A stretch of 64,000 nucleotides of DNA. Source: CAXBCP01 sp963977005 (GTDB lineage Bacteria; Pseudomonadota; Alphaproteobacteria; MPNO01; UBA830). Within the stretch, counting starts at the first letter, position 1. Every line of letters begins with the position of its first letter. The stretch lies in contig CAXBMQ010000001.1 of NCBI GenBank assembly GCA_963977005.1, positions 1 to 64,000 on the forward strand. Direction: 5' to 3'. Positions 37,624 through 47,107 of the stretch are shown piece by piece. Below the pieces are notes generated by a model. That model made no database searches, was not told where the DNA came from, and saw only the letters and a program-made list of their open reading frames with translations. A program made the position numbers and the translations under genes.

Positions 37624-39947
37624 GGCGCCTTCGCTTCCTGTATCGCCTGCCAGATGCGCAGCGGTGTCGCCGGCATGTCTATATGCGCGATGCCCAGCGG
37701 TTTCAGCGCATCCACCACCGCATTGATGGTCGCGGGCAACGCGCCGGTGGGACCGGATTCACCGCCGCCCTTCGCGCCGATCAGGTTGGATTTCGTGATC
37801 GTCGGCGCGCTGACGATGTCCATGTTGCAGGTATCGTCGGCGCGCGGCAGGGCATAGTCCAATAGCGAGCCGGTGATCAGCTGGCCATCCGCGTCGTAGA
37901 CGATGTCTTCGGTCAGCGCCTGGCCGATACCCTGGACGATTCCGCCATGCATCTGCGCTTTGAGCAGCAGCGGGTTCACGACCGTGCCGACATCGTCGAC
38001 ACACACGAAATTCACGAGCGCCGTCTCGCCGGTTTCCGGGTCGATTTCCAGTTCGCAGACCTGCACGCCGGTGGGCCAGTTCCAGTATTGCGGTGCGAAG
38101 GTTCCGACCTCGTACAATCCGGGCTCGATATCCGCGGGGAGTGCGCCGGGCCTGAATGCCACTGCCGCAACGTCCAGGATCGTCATAGACCGGTCGGTCC
38201 CGCCGACGGTAAAGACGCCGTCCGCAAATTCGATATCGTCCTCGGCGGCTTCCAGAACATGCGCGGCGACGCGCGTCGCCTTGTCGATCGTCTTGTCGCA
38301 GGCGAGCGATACCGCGGAGCCGCCGATGGACATCGAGCGGGAATTGAAGGTCCCGCGACCGTAAGGCACGAGATCGGTATCGCCCTGCACGTAGCGGATC
38401 GACGACGGCGCGATCCCGAGCCGGTCGCAGACGATCTGCTTGAAGACCGTTTCGTGCCCCTGCCCGTGGCTGATCGTGCCCATCATCAGCGTGACCGTGC
38501 CCGACGGATCGAACCGGATACTGCTCGATTCCGGGAAAGGCGAAGATGTCTTCTTGACCGTATTGGAAAAACCGATGCCCCTCAGCTTGCCCCGGCCCGC
38601 GGCCTCGGCCCGACGGCTCTCAAAATCGTTATACCCGGCCGCTTCCAGCGCTTTCTCCATGTTGCCCGGAAAATCGCCGCAGTCGTAGGTGAAGCCGAGC
38701 GCGTTGGTCCAGGGCATCTGGTCCGGTGTGACGCTGTTGATCTGGCGGATTTCGGCAGCATCCATGCCCAGTTCCCGCGCGGCGATGTCGATCAGGCGCT
38801 CGCCCAGATAGGCCGCTTCCGGCGCCCCGGCACCGCGATAGGGATTGGTCGGCACGGTATTGGTGAATACGCCGGTGATTTCGACATGCACCGCGGGGGT
38901 ACGGTAGACACCGGCGAGCGTGCCGAGATTGTTGGTCGGCGGACGCGGGCCCCGGATCGCCAGATAGGCACCCATATCGGCTAGGGTGCTGACTTTAAGC
39001 CCGAGAAACCTGCCGTCCGCATCGAGCGCCAGTGCGACATCGCTAACATTGTCGCGCCCGTGGCTGTCCGACATGAATCCCTCCGACCGGTCGCAACGCC
39101 ACTTTACCGGACGCCCGGTCAGGCGCGATGCCCACAGCACCAGCACCAGCTCCGGATAAGTACCGCCGCGCATGCCGAAGCTGCCGCCGACATCGCCGGG
39201 AACAATCCGCAGGCTGGTTTCCGGAATATCGAATACCTGGCGGGCGATCTGATAGCGCAGCGGGTGCGGATTCTGCAGCCCGGTATACAGGGTGTAGCGG
39301 TCATAGCGCGTATCGTAGTCACCGATACAGCCGCGGGGTTCCAGCGCTACTGCGGTGACCCGGTTATTGACGACCTTCTGGCGCACCACGTGATCGGCCT
39401 TTGCGAAGGCCGCATCCACCGCCGCCGCGTCGCCCTTTTGTTCGACAAAGCAGACATTGTCGGCACAGTCCGGCCACACGAAGGGCGCATCCGGCGCGAC
39501 CGCGCGCTCAACGCCGGACACGGCGGGCAATGGCGCGTAACCGACGTCGATAAGTTCCGCCGCGTCGCGCGCCTGCGAAGCGGTTTCGGCAACGACAAAC
39601 GCGACGCAATCGCCCACAAGCCGGGCGCGGCCGTCAACCAGTGCCGGCCAGGCCGGGTGATACATGGGAGAACCGTCGGGGCGTTTTTTGGTTGCGTCCT
39701 CACACGGCAGACCGCCGTAATTTTCCGCCGCCCAGTCCGCCCCGGTCAGGATGCGCAGCACGCCCGGGGCGCGTTCCGCCGCCGCCGTATCGATGGACAG
39801 GATATCCGCCATCGCATGGGGCGACCGCAGCACGTAACCCCACGCCTGATCGCGCAGGTTCACATCGTCCAGAAATTCGCCGGCCCCGGTCAGAAGTCTC
39901 GGATCTTCCTCGCGCGGCACCGATTGCCCGACTGCGAATTCCCCCAT
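37620..39947 (-). CDS. xanthine dehydrogenase/CoxL-family molybdopterin-binding large subunit
   Basis: About 775 residues. N-terminal REEDPRLLTGAGEFLDDV is the hammerhead domain; then VGGSFGMRGGTYPE, PYRGAGAPEAAYLGER and the C-terminal GAKGGGESGPTGALPATINAV, whose Glu is the base of the active site. PYRGAGAPE lacks the AYRCSFR signature of form I CO dehydrogenase, so this is the form II/aldehyde-oxidase-like group, hydroxylating an aromatic, heterocyclic or aldehyde substrate. The partner FAD (CoxM) and 2Fe-2S (CoxS) subunits are not adjacent. Start at 39947 follows CAGGAG at a long spacing; the frame is open further up. Confidence 0.87.
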   Translation of the reverse strand: MGEFAVGQSVPREEDPRLLTGAGEFLDDVNLRDQAWGYVLRSPHAMADILSIDTAAAERAPGVLRILTGADWAAENYGGLPCEDATKKRPDGSPMYHPAWPALVDGRARLVGDCVAFVVAETASQARDAAELIDVGYAPLPAVSGVERAVAPDAPFVWPDCADNVCFVEQKGDAAAVDAAFAKADHVVRQKVVNNRVTAVALEPRGCIGDYDTRYDRYTLYTGLQNPHPLRYQIARQVFDIPETSLRIVPGDVGGSFGMRGGTYPELVLVLWASRLTGRPVKWRCDRSEGFMSDSHGRDNVSDVALALDADGRFLGLKVSTLADMGAYLAIRGPRPPTNNLGTLAGVYRTPAVHVEITGVFTNTVPTNPYRGAGAPEAAYLGERLIDIAARELGMDAAEIRQINSVTPDQMPWTNALGFTYDCGDFPGNMEKALEAAGYNDFESRRAEAAGRGKLRGIGFSNTVKKTSSPFPESSSIRFDPSGTVTLMMGTISHGQGHETVFKQIVCDRLGIAPSSIRYVQGDTDLVPYGRGTFNSRSMSIGGSAVSLACDKTIDKATRVAAHVLEAAEDDIEFADGVFTVGGTDRSMTILDVAAVAFRPGALPADIEPGLYEVGTFAPQYWNWPTGVQVCELEIDPETGETALVNFVCVDDVGTVVNPLLLKAQMHGGIVQGIGQALTEDIVYDADGQLITGSLLDYALPRADDTCNMDIVSAPTITKSNLIGAKGGGESGPTGALPATINAVVDALKPLGIAHIDMPATPLRIWQAIQEAKAP

Positions 39948-40130
39948 GTTTCGATATGCTCCTGTGATTGGGCTTTGGCCGGTGAAGACCCGTCGCACTT
40001 TATAACCGATCTGCGTGCCGTGCATCATTACCCCGCGGGAATTTGCAGAAAGTCGGCGGATGTTGCATTAGAATAGGCGTGAAAGCGGATCAATTGCGTC
40101 CGTCCGGACAAGGAACGAAGGGAAGAAATC

Positions 40131-41141
40131 GTGATCATCGATTGTCATGGCCATTACACGACCGAGCCGTCGCAGCTCACCGAATACCGCAAGTCTCAGC
40201 TTGAAGGGCTCGATGCCGATCCTTCTTTCCTGCCCACCCCGGCGGATCTGAAAATCTCGGACGACGAAATTCGCGAGCGGCTCGAACCGAACCAGATCAA
40301 ACTGGCACGCGAACGCGGTATCGACCGGACAATCTTCTCGCCCCGCGCTGTCGGCATGGGTCATCACCTGGGCACCGAACAGACATCGTATTACTGGGCC
40401 GAGATCTGCAACAACATGATCCGCCGCGTCTGCGATCTGTATCCCGACAAGTTCGTCCCGGTCTGCCAGCTACCGCAATATCCCGGTGTGGAACCGGCAA
40501 AATCGATTCCGGAGCTGGAACGCTGCGTCAACGAAATGGGTTTTATCGGCTGCAACGTGAACCCGGACCCGTCCGGCGCAATGTGGACCGACCCGCCGAT
40601 CACCGACAAGTGGTGGTATCCGCTGTGGGAGAAAATGGTCGAGCTTGACGTGCCCGGCATGCTGCATGTCTCGGGCTCCTGCAATCCGAACTTCCACCAT
40701 ACCGGCGCGCATTACATCGCCGGCGACACCACGGTGTTCATGCAGCTTATCCTGGGCGATCTGTTCAAGGATTTCCCGACGCTAAAATTCATCATCCCCC
40801 ATGGCGGCGGCGCCGTGCCGTTCCACTGGGGCCGGTACCGGGGTCTCGCGCAGGACATGGGCAAACCGACGCTGGACGAGCATCTGCTGAACAACGTCTT
40901 TTTCGACACCTGCGTCTATCACCAGCCGGGCATCGACTGCATGACCAAGGTGATCCCGACCAAGAATATCCTGTTCGCATCCGAAATGGTCGGCGCGGTG
41001 CGCGGCGTCGATCCGGAAACCGGCTTCAATTACGACGACACGAAGCGCTATATCGACGGCACGCCGAACCTGACCGATGCCGAAAAGGCCGAAGTGTTCA
41101 GCGGCAATGTCCAGAAGGTCTTCAGCCGGCTGAAGGTCTAA
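40131..41141 (+). CDS. ligJ: 4-oxalomesaconate hydratase LigJ-like amidohydrolase
   Basis: 336 residues. The start is GTG 40131 after GGGAAGAA. The protein matches LigJ along its length: IIDCHGHYTT (metal ligands His6 and His8), LKISDDEIRERLE, FSPRAVGMGHHLG, NVNPDPSGAMWTDPP, CNPNFHHTGAHY, IPHGGGAVPFHWGR and NILFASEMVGAVRGVDPETG. LigJ hydrates 4-oxalomesaconate in the protocatechuate/gallate 4,5-cleavage (meta) pathway. Other pathway genes (ligAB, ligC, ligI, ligK) are not in the window, so it may serve a related ring-cleavage product. Confidence 0.85.
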   Translation: MIIDCHGHYTTEPSQLTEYRKSQLEGLDADPSFLPTPADLKISDDEIRERLEPNQIKLARERGIDRTIFSPRAVGMGHHLGTEQTSYYWAEICNNMIRRVCDLYPDKFVPVCQLPQYPGVEPAKSIPELERCVNEMGFIGCNVNPDPSGAMWTDPPITDKWWYPLWEKMVELDVPGMLHVSGSCNPNFHHTGAHYIAGDTTVFMQLILGDLFKDFPTLKFIIPHGGGAVPFHWGRYRGLAQDMGKPTLDEHLLNNVFFDTCVYHQPGIDCMTKVIPTKNILFASEMVGAVRGVDPETGFNYDDTKRYIDGTPNLTDAEKAEVFSGNVQKVFSRLKV

Positions 41142-41163
41142 CCGCCGGCACCGTCAAAAAATC

Positions 41164-41199
41164 AGGCCCCCGCAGAACGATTTCTGCGGGGGCCTTTTT
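41164..41199. terminator. bidirectional rho-independent terminator
   Basis: A 14-bp perfect stem (AGGCCCCCGCAGAA and its complement) with a CGAT loop, followed by a T-run on the plus strand. On the minus strand it is followed by GATTTTT. It separates ligJ from the convergent Rieske oxygenase gene and can serve both. Confidence 0.9.
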
Positions 41200-41229
41200 C
41201 GTTTTGTCTGATAAAGGAACGAAAACGCC

Positions 41230-42516
41230 TTAGACGGTGGCGCGCACCTTGCCCGGCGCGGCCTGCATCTCGTCCTGACAGGCTTCGGCGTATTTCAGAT
41301 TGGTATCGAGCACCACGGCGATCGACCGCACCTTCATATGCTCCGGATCGCGGCCGGGGGGCAGGATGCCTTTTTCCTTCAGCTCGGTCGCCGCCTTGCG
41401 CAACCGGTTCCGGGTCATGACGATACCGTAATCGGTCTGGACAAGGTTTTCACGGCTACGGTCGACAATCGGTCCCATGGATTCCTGCAGGCTGGCGTCC
41501 TGCATGCCGAACCCGAAAACACCCGAATAGGTTTCGCCCCGCTTCTGGGCCTCGCGGTCCATCATGTAGTCGTTATCCTTGTTCTGCTCGGGGCGGTACG
41601 TGCCGGGAATATTCTTGGTGTGAATACCCTTGCCGTCGAGACAGGCCTGGCGCTCATCGGCCGTGAGCGGACGCGTGGGATGATAGTCGTAGCTCCACGT
41701 CCAGCAGTTTTCATCGTCGATCGGCACCCAGAAATGGCCGTGCTGCGGATGATCGGCACGCGGGGCGATCATCGTAAAGCACGGCATCACCCACTGGGTA
41801 ACGCGCCAGTAATGCTTGTCGCCTTCGACGTTCCGGCGCGCACCGATATACAGCCCGCCATCGGACGGCTCGACCTCGAATACGGGTTTCAGATCGCCCA
41901 TATTGTAGCTGTTCGCCTTGGCGCCCTTGAAGAGCGGATCGCGTTCCAGCTCACGGGAATGCAGGAACGATACGTGGCTGGAATCGATGCCGCCTTCGAG
42001 CGCCTGCAGCCAGTTGCATTCCTGGATACGCTTGGTCGTGATGGTCTGTTCGGGCGCCACGGTGGCGAATTCCCACAACGGTTCGGGCGGACGCGTTTCT
42101 TCCGGCCCCATATATGTCCACAACACGTCCCCGACCTTGATCAGCGGATAGGCCTGAAGTTTGACCTCTTCCCTGAACTTGCTGTTTTCGCCTTCCGAGG
42201 GGATATCGACGCAGTTGCCTTCGACATCGAATTTCCAGCCGTGATAGGGACAGCGCAGGCCGCATTCCTCGTTGCGGCCGAACCACAACGATACGCGGCG
42301 ATGGGCGCAGAACTCCTCGATCAGGCCGTAGCGGCCCTCGGTATCGCGGAAGGCAATCATTTCCTCGCCGAGCAGCTTGACGCGGACCGGCGGGCAATCG
42401 TTCTCCGGCAGTTCTTCGGCCAGCATCGCCGGCAACCAGTACTGTCGGAAAAGCTCACCCATGGGCGTGCCCGCATCCGTCTGGGTCAATAGATCGTTCA
42501 CTTCCTTGCGAAGCAT
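41230..42516 (-). CDS. Rieske non-haem iron oxygenase, phthalate 4,5-dioxygenase-like
   Basis: 428 residues. The N-terminal Rieske [2Fe-2S] domain has C70-x-H72 in EEFCAHRRV and C89-x2-H92 in LRCPYHGW. The catalytic domain has the mononuclear iron site ALEGGIDSSHVSFLH (Asp, His, His). MLRKEVNDLLTQTDAGTPMG resembles the N terminus of phthalate 4,5-dioxygenase (OphA2/Pht3), which dihydroxylates phthalate using a ferredoxin-reductase partner. No reductase gene is adjacent. AGGAGAGG precedes the ATG. With dihydroxyphthalate-decarboxylase-like proteins nearby, an aromatic dicarboxylate is a reasonable but unproved substrate. Confidence 0.87.
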   Translation of the reverse strand: MLRKEVNDLLTQTDAGTPMGELFRQYWLPAMLAEELPENDCPPVRVKLLGEEMIAFRDTEGRYGLIEEFCAHRRVSLWFGRNEECGLRCPYHGWKFDVEGNCVDIPSEGENSKFREEVKLQAYPLIKVGDVLWTYMGPEETRPPEPLWEFATVAPEQTITTKRIQECNWLQALEGGIDSSHVSFLHSRELERDPLFKGAKANSYNMGDLKPVFEVEPSDGGLYIGARRNVEGDKHYWRVTQWVMPCFTMIAPRADHPQHGHFWVPIDDENCWTWSYDYHPTRPLTADERQACLDGKGIHTKNIPGTYRPEQNKDNDYMMDREAQKRGETYSGVFGFGMQDASLQESMGPIVDRSRENLVQTDYGIVMTRNRLRKAATELKEKGILPPGRDPEHMKVRSIAVVLDTNLKYAEACQDEMQAAPGKVRATV

Positions 42517-42672
42517 GTGTCCTCTCCTGTATCACATTCCTGATCGACGCCACGTTCGATCCGCGTGGTTTTACGGCCCTGTCTATAACGGTCCGGCGCC
42601 GTCACTCCAATAGAAAGTAGAGATGGCTGCTGCCGGAAATTGCAGGGCTGGGTGTAAAGTTAGCATTCTAAG

Positions 42673-42678
42673 TATAAT
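42673..42678 (+). promoter_or_regulatory. TATAAT -10-like element
   Basis: A perfect TATAAT sits about 74 bases upstream of the alpha/beta hydrolase start in an AT-rich stretch of the divergent region 42517-42751. No good -35 element is visible at the standard spacing. Confidence 0.3.
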
Positions 42679-42751
42679 GTGGGAATTGATCATAATTAAA
42701 CTCCCGATCGAGCGACGGCCAGACCTCACGAAAGCCGATAGGTAAGATAAT

Positions 42752-43606
42752 ATGCCTTTCACAGAAATCGACGGTATCGACGCCCATTACGAGGTGCGCG
42801 GCAACGGTCCGCCGGTGCTGATGTATTCGCCCGGTGGTTTCGATGCGCGGATTGAACAGTGGACCGAACTCGGCGTCTATAAGCGCATCAGACTGCTCGA
42901 CCACCTGCCCGACAGATATACCTGTATCCTGTTCGACCGCCGCGAAAACGGTCAGTCCGGCGGCCGCGTAGAGCAAATTACCTGGGACCACTTCGTGCGA
43001 CAGGGCGCCGGATTGCTGGACGCGCTGGGAATCGAAAAAGCCCATATCATGGGCGGCTGTATGGGATGCTGCCCCGGCGCGGCATTCGGCGTCGCCCTGC
43101 CGGAGCGCACACTGTCAATGGTGCATTACTGGCCGGTCGGCGGTGCGAAATACCGCATCAGCAGCCATAAGCGGTTTGCGGCCCATGTGGACTTCGTCGA
43201 ACGGAACGGCCTGCAGGCGGTCGTCGATCTTGTCCGCAGTCACGACAAAAATTTTTCCGGCGACCCCTGCGGCGGGCCGTGGGGCCAGCCGATCCGCAAT
43301 TCCGATGCCTTTGCGAAATCCTATGCCGCGCTCGACGCGGCAGAATATTTAAAAACCGTGACGGCGATGTACCGCGGGCTGATCGACCGCGATACGGCAC
43401 CGGGCGCCGAACCGGAAGACCTGATCGCGCTGAATATCCCGAGCCTTATCGTGCCCGGCAATGACAGTTTCCATGCGACATCGGCCGCCCATTACCTGCA
43501 CGAATGCCTCGACGGGTCGGAATTCTGGGACATGCCGGTCGATGACCAGACCGAGGAAAATGCCCCGGCCCGGGTTCTCGCCTTTCTCGACAGCGTTTCG
43601 GGTTAG
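42752..43606 (+). CDS. alpha/beta hydrolase with cysteine at the nucleophile position
   Basis: 284 residues, alpha/beta-hydrolase fold. The HG-type oxyanion loop is YSPGGFDAR and the strand FDRRENGQSGG precedes the elbow. The nucleophile elbow reads GGCMGC (Cys103) where serine is usual; the C-terminal base is probably the His in the NDSFHATS segment. A Cys nucleophile occurs in dienelactone hydrolases, though that family has a different overall sequence. Possibly cleaves a lactone or ring-fission product. Divergent from the Rieske oxygenase and convergent with a Pht5-like gene (stops overlap). Confidence 0.78.
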   Translation: MPFTEIDGIDAHYEVRGNGPPVLMYSPGGFDARIEQWTELGVYKRIRLLDHLPDRYTCILFDRRENGQSGGRVEQITWDHFVRQGAGLLDALGIEKAHIMGGCMGCCPGAAFGVALPERTLSMVHYWPVGGAKYRISSHKRFAAHVDFVERNGLQAVVDLVRSHDKNFSGDPCGGPWGQPIRNSDAFAKSYAALDAAEYLKTVTAMYRGLIDRDTAPGAEPEDLIALNIPSLIVPGNDSFHATSAAHYLHECLDGSEFWDMPVDDQTEENAPARVLAFLDSVSG

Positions 43607-44544
43607 GCGACGGCGTCTAGAACCGGCTTTGCGAAAAGATCTTCGAGCGCCATCCGCTCCGGAATGATTTTCTGGGTGACCGCGTGGCCGATCAACCCTT
43701 CGAGTGTGTCGCGGTTTGGCGCAACTCCGTAAGGCAGCGGGTCGTCCATGAAATCCATCGCCGCCTGATGGATTTTATCCACGCGCCCGGGCGCAGACAC
43801 CCGCCCGGCTTTCAGGTCCTCGACATAGAGGTTTTTCGACGCGGCGAAGGCATCGAACACCTGCACCGCGACATCGGGGTTCTGCTCAAGCAGTTCGTCC
43901 CGCACGACGACGCAATGATTGATGGGATACAGCCCGCGGGTTTTCAGCGCCGATACCGCTGCGGCAAACGGATCTGCAATCATCGTCGCGACGTCGGGGT
44001 GATCGACTTTGGCGCCGACGGCCGCGACCAGTTCGCCGGACGAAAGCCGGCCTTCGAGATCGCCGTCTTCCAGTGGCTGGACATTCGCCGGCGCGCGGTA
44101 TTCGGCAACATGTTCGTCGCCGGACGGCGCCCAGGTGACGGCCGACAGATCGACACCGAATTCCTCCTGGACAATAGACCGAGCCCAGACGCCGGTGGTC
44201 ACAGTGTAGCCGCGGTTCACGCCAACCCTTTTGCCGGCCAGCTCGGCGGGCGATTTCAGCCCCGACGGTACATGATGCAGGATCGCGTCGTGATGGAAAT
44301 CGCGCACCAGAAAAATCGGCAGCGCGGTGAATTTGACCCCATGCGCCTTGGCGCAGATATAGGTGGTCAGTGCCATCTCGCAGACATCGTAGGCCAGTTC
44401 CCGCACCATCCGACGAAAGCCATGCACCAGAACCGGCACTTCCTCGAAGTCGAGGTCGAAATCGGGCAGGGAAATCCCGCCTTCTTTGAGCGCACGGTTG
44501 TTTCCCTGAGTGCGCGACACCGCGCGAAGCGTCGTTTTAGTCAT
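43603..44544 (-). CDS. 4,5-dihydroxyphthalate decarboxylase-like / NMT1-like protein
   Basis: 313 residues with a periplasmic-binding-protein fold of the Pht5/NMT1 type: VREL-AYDVCEMALTTYI, LAGKRVGVNRGYTVTTGVW, RSIVQEEFGVDLS and PYGVAPNRDTLEGLI. There is no signal peptide, which argues for a cytoplasmic role as in 4,5-dihydroxyphthalate decarboxylase rather than solute capture. A binding protein with a non-classical N terminus cannot be excluded. Follows the small 44565-44855 gene by 20 bases. Confidence 0.7.
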   Translation of the reverse strand: MTKTTLRAVSRTQGNNRALKEGGISLPDFDLDFEEVPVLVHGFRRMVRELAYDVCEMALTTYICAKAHGVKFTALPIFLVRDFHHDAILHHVPSGLKSPAELAGKRVGVNRGYTVTTGVWARSIVQEEFGVDLSAVTWAPSGDEHVAEYRAPANVQPLEDGDLEGRLSSGELVAAVGAKVDHPDVATMIADPFAAAVSALKTRGLYPINHCVVVRDELLEQNPDVAVQVFDAFAASKNLYVEDLKAGRVSAPGRVDKIHQAAMDFMDDPLPYGVAPNRDTLEGLIGHAVTQKIIPERMALEDLFAKPVLDAVA

Positions 44545-44564
44545 TATCTTTGTCTTTCAGTTAG

Positions 44565-44855
44565 TTAGCAGCAGTCCAGGTCGCCATTGTCTTCGAGCGC
44601 CGGCAACAGCCAGCGTACCGGCAGGTCGGCATCGATCACTTTCGCAACCGGCGCGAACACCTTCAACCGGTAGCGGCGTTGGTTCTTCCAGAAAATCACA
44701 TTGGTTTCGTGCGGTGGAAATCCCGGCCGGATACCGGGATCCTGCGATACCAGGATGATTTCCGACGGGGGAATACCGAACCGATCCCGCACCAGCCCCT
44801 CGACGCGCGAAATATCTCCCAGCGTGTCTTTTTCGGGCCCTAGTCTTCTGAACAT
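44565..44855 (-). CDS. small conserved-looking protein ending GDLDCC
   Basis: 96 residues, not recognised. Mixed alpha/beta composition, with KNQRRYRLKVFAPVAKVIDA in the middle and a C terminus GDLDCC carrying vicinal cysteines. Codon use matches neighbouring genes and it lies 20 bases ahead of the Pht5-like gene on the same strand, suggesting a two-gene operon. The GAGG close to the ATG is at short spacing. Confidence 0.6.
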   Translation of the reverse strand: MFRRLGPEKDTLGDISRVEGLVRDRFGIPPSEIILVSQDPGIRPGFPPHETNVIFWKNQRRYRLKVFAPVAKVIDADLPVRWLLPALEDNGDLDCC

Positions 44856-44936
44856 ACCTCAATCCGCAGCGACGACATTGCCGGAACTCTGACGCTTTGG
44901 TAAGTCATGGTCAACAAGAACACAGGAGAGATAGGC

Positions 44937-46040
44937 ATGACTGAAAAAGTCAACGCGGCCGTAAGGACGGCGCCCCAGACCACAGAATTCCGTGAATACG
45001 ACATGCCGGACATCCCCGACGAAGCGGCATTGCTCAAGGTCGAAGTCGCGGGCATCTGCGGAACCGATGTGAAGTTCTATTCGAAACCGCCATTCGAGGG
45101 CCCGGTAATCATGGGCCATGAGAACATCGGCTACATCGCCAAGGCCGGCAAAACGTTCCAGAAACGCCGCGGCCTGAAGGAAGGCGATCTCGTTTTCGTC
45201 GAACACTACGTCGGCTGCATGAACTGCGAACACTGCCATCGTGGCGATTACCGGCTATGCATGGAAACCGACTGGCGCAAAAACCCGGACGGGCTGCGCT
45301 TCGGCTATACGCTGGCCGAACGCGCGCCTCACCTGTTCGGCGGATTCGCGGAATACATGTACCTTCCGTGGAACTCCGTCATTCATAAGGTTCCAGACGG
45401 GCTGTCGCCCGAGCTTGCCGGTGTCGTCACGCCGATGGCCAACGGCATTCAGTGGGCGCTGTTCGACTGCGGCGTCGGTTATGACAGCCGGGTACTGATC
45501 CAGGGCCCCGGCCAGCAGGGGCTGAGCCAGCTTGTCGCCTGCAAACAGGCCGGCGCATCGCTGATTATCATCACCGGCACCGCGAAGGACACCGCGCGCA
45601 TGGAAGTCGCCCGGAAACTGGGCGCAGACTGCGTGATCAATGTCGACGAAGAGGATCCGCTCGAAAAGATCAACGAGGTCACAGGGGGCGAAGGCGTGGA
45701 CGTCTCTCTCGATTGCACGGCGGGCGCCGGCACTATCCCTGTCCTGCTGGGTATCGAGGCGCTGAAACGGAAGGGCGGCACGCTGTTGATCCAGGGCGAC
45801 GTCGCGGAATTCCCGAATTTTCCATTGGGCAAGATCGCGACGAAGTACGTCACGGTGAAAGCCGCCCGCGGCCACAATTACGAAAGCTGCGAACTGGCGC
45901 TCAAACAGCTGAATTCCGACCGCTTCGATCTGGACATGATCACGACGCATCGCTTCGGACTGAAAGACACGCACGAGGCGATCAATGCGGTCGGCGGCAG
46001 CGGTGACGTGATCCACGTTTCGCTTATGCCCTGGGCGTAA
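44937..46040 (+). CDS. zinc-dependent alcohol dehydrogenase (MDR family)
   Basis: 367 residues. Catalytic zinc ligands Cys41 (GICGTD) and His61-Glu62 (GHENIG); structural zinc cysteines 94, 97, 100 and 108 (CMNCEHCHRGDYRLC). The NAD-binding region is IQGPGQQGLSQLVACKQAGA. I chose ATG 44937 for the strong GGAGAG upstream; an ATG at 44907 is less well supported. Oxidises an alcohol of the local catabolic route, substrate unknown. Followed within seven bases by the CobW-like gene. Confidence 0.87.
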   Translation: MTEKVNAAVRTAPQTTEFREYDMPDIPDEAALLKVEVAGICGTDVKFYSKPPFEGPVIMGHENIGYIAKAGKTFQKRRGLKEGDLVFVEHYVGCMNCEHCHRGDYRLCMETDWRKNPDGLRFGYTLAERAPHLFGGFAEYMYLPWNSVIHKVPDGLSPELAGVVTPMANGIQWALFDCGVGYDSRVLIQGPGQQGLSQLVACKQAGASLIIITGTAKDTARMEVARKLGADCVINVDEEDPLEKINEVTGGEGVDVSLDCTAGAGTIPVLLGIEALKRKGGTLLIQGDVAEFPNFPLGKIATKYVTVKAARGHNYESCELALKQLNSDRFDLDMITTHRFGLKDTHEAINAVGGSGDVIHVSLMPWA

Positions 46041-46047
46041 GAAAGCT

Positions 46048-47088
46048 TTGGCCGCCCCGACAGATATCCCCGACACACGGGTACCGGTCACGGTCCTGAC
46101 GGGGTTTCTCGGGGCGGGCAAGACAACCCTGCTCAACCGCCTCCTGTCGGAACTTTCGGGCAAGCGATTTGCCGTCATCGTCAACGAATTCGGCGATATC
46201 GGGATCGACGGCGACCTGATCGAAACCGGCGATGAGGAACTGATCGAACTGAGCAGCGGCTGCATCTGCTGCGTTGTGCGCGGCGACCTGATCCGGGGCA
46301 TGCGTAACCTGCTGGCCGAGAAACCCGGTCTGGACGGGATCATTATCGAAACCACGGGTCTCGCCAATCCGAGTCCGGTGATCCAGACAATGGTCATCGA
46401 TCAGGTTATCGGCGCCCAGTGCCGGCTCGATTCCGTCGTCTGCGTGGTGGACGCCGTCCATATCGACACGCAGCTTGCCGATGGCGTGGATGCAGCCGAC
46501 CAGATCGCCTTCAGCGATCACCTTGTGCTGAACAAGACCGACGATGCCGTCCGGCCTGTGACCGAAATCGAGGGTGTTCTCCGCCGGCTTAATCCGTTTG
46601 CGCGGATCACCCGCACTAACCGGGCCGCCGTATCGGCGGCAGACGTGCTCGACCGCAAGGGATTCGATCTGGACCGTATCGAAAGCCAGTTCCCTGCCGA
46701 TATCGGGTCCGGCGGGCAACATGATGACGCGGAGCACGCGCACGACCACGGGGACCATGGCGGGCACATCGACAAAACCGGCATCGCCAGCGTTTCGCTG
46801 ACCAGCGCCCAGCCGCTCGACGCCGACCTGCTTGAAGACTGGCTGCAGGATCTCCTTGCACGCCACGGAACAGACATCCTGCGGACCAAGGGCATACTGT
46901 CGATTGCCGGCGACAACCGGAAGCTCGCCCTCCAGGCCGTCAATATGATGCTCGAAGGCGACTATGTCGGAGACTGGGGCACAGAACAGCGTGTCTCACG
47001 TCTGGTCTTTATCGGCCGGCACCTCGACCGCAACAGTCTTTACACCGCATTTCAAAACTGCCGGGCGGTCACCACCGCCGATGCCTGA
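46048..47088 (+). CDS. CobW/G3E-family GTPase (metallochaperone type)
   Basis: 346 residues. Walker A GFLGAGKTT (19-27), the CxCC metal motif GCICC (72-75), switch region ETTGLANPSP, and NKTD for guanine recognition; the C-terminal CobW domain follows. A His/Asp-rich insert (QHDDAEHAHDHGDHGGH) lies near residues 226-242. G3E GTPases deliver zinc, cobalt or other metals to client enzymes; here the zinc dehydrogenase just upstream is a natural candidate (inference). The only plausible start is TTG at 46048. Confidence 0.83.
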   Translation: MAAPTDIPDTRVPVTVLTGFLGAGKTTLLNRLLSELSGKRFAVIVNEFGDIGIDGDLIETGDEELIELSSGCICCVVRGDLIRGMRNLLAEKPGLDGIIIETTGLANPSPVIQTMVIDQVIGAQCRLDSVVCVVDAVHIDTQLADGVDAADQIAFSDHLVLNKTDDAVRPVTEIEGVLRRLNPFARITRTNRAAVSAADVLDRKGFDLDRIESQFPADIGSGGQHDDAEHAHDHGDHGGHIDKTGIASVSLTSAQPLDADLLEDWLQDLLARHGTDILRTKGILSIAGDNRKLALQAVNMMLEGDYVGDWGTEQRVSRLVFIGRHLDRNSLYTAFQNCRAVTTADA

Positions 47089-47107
47089 CCGAAAGGGAGC
47101 ACCGACC

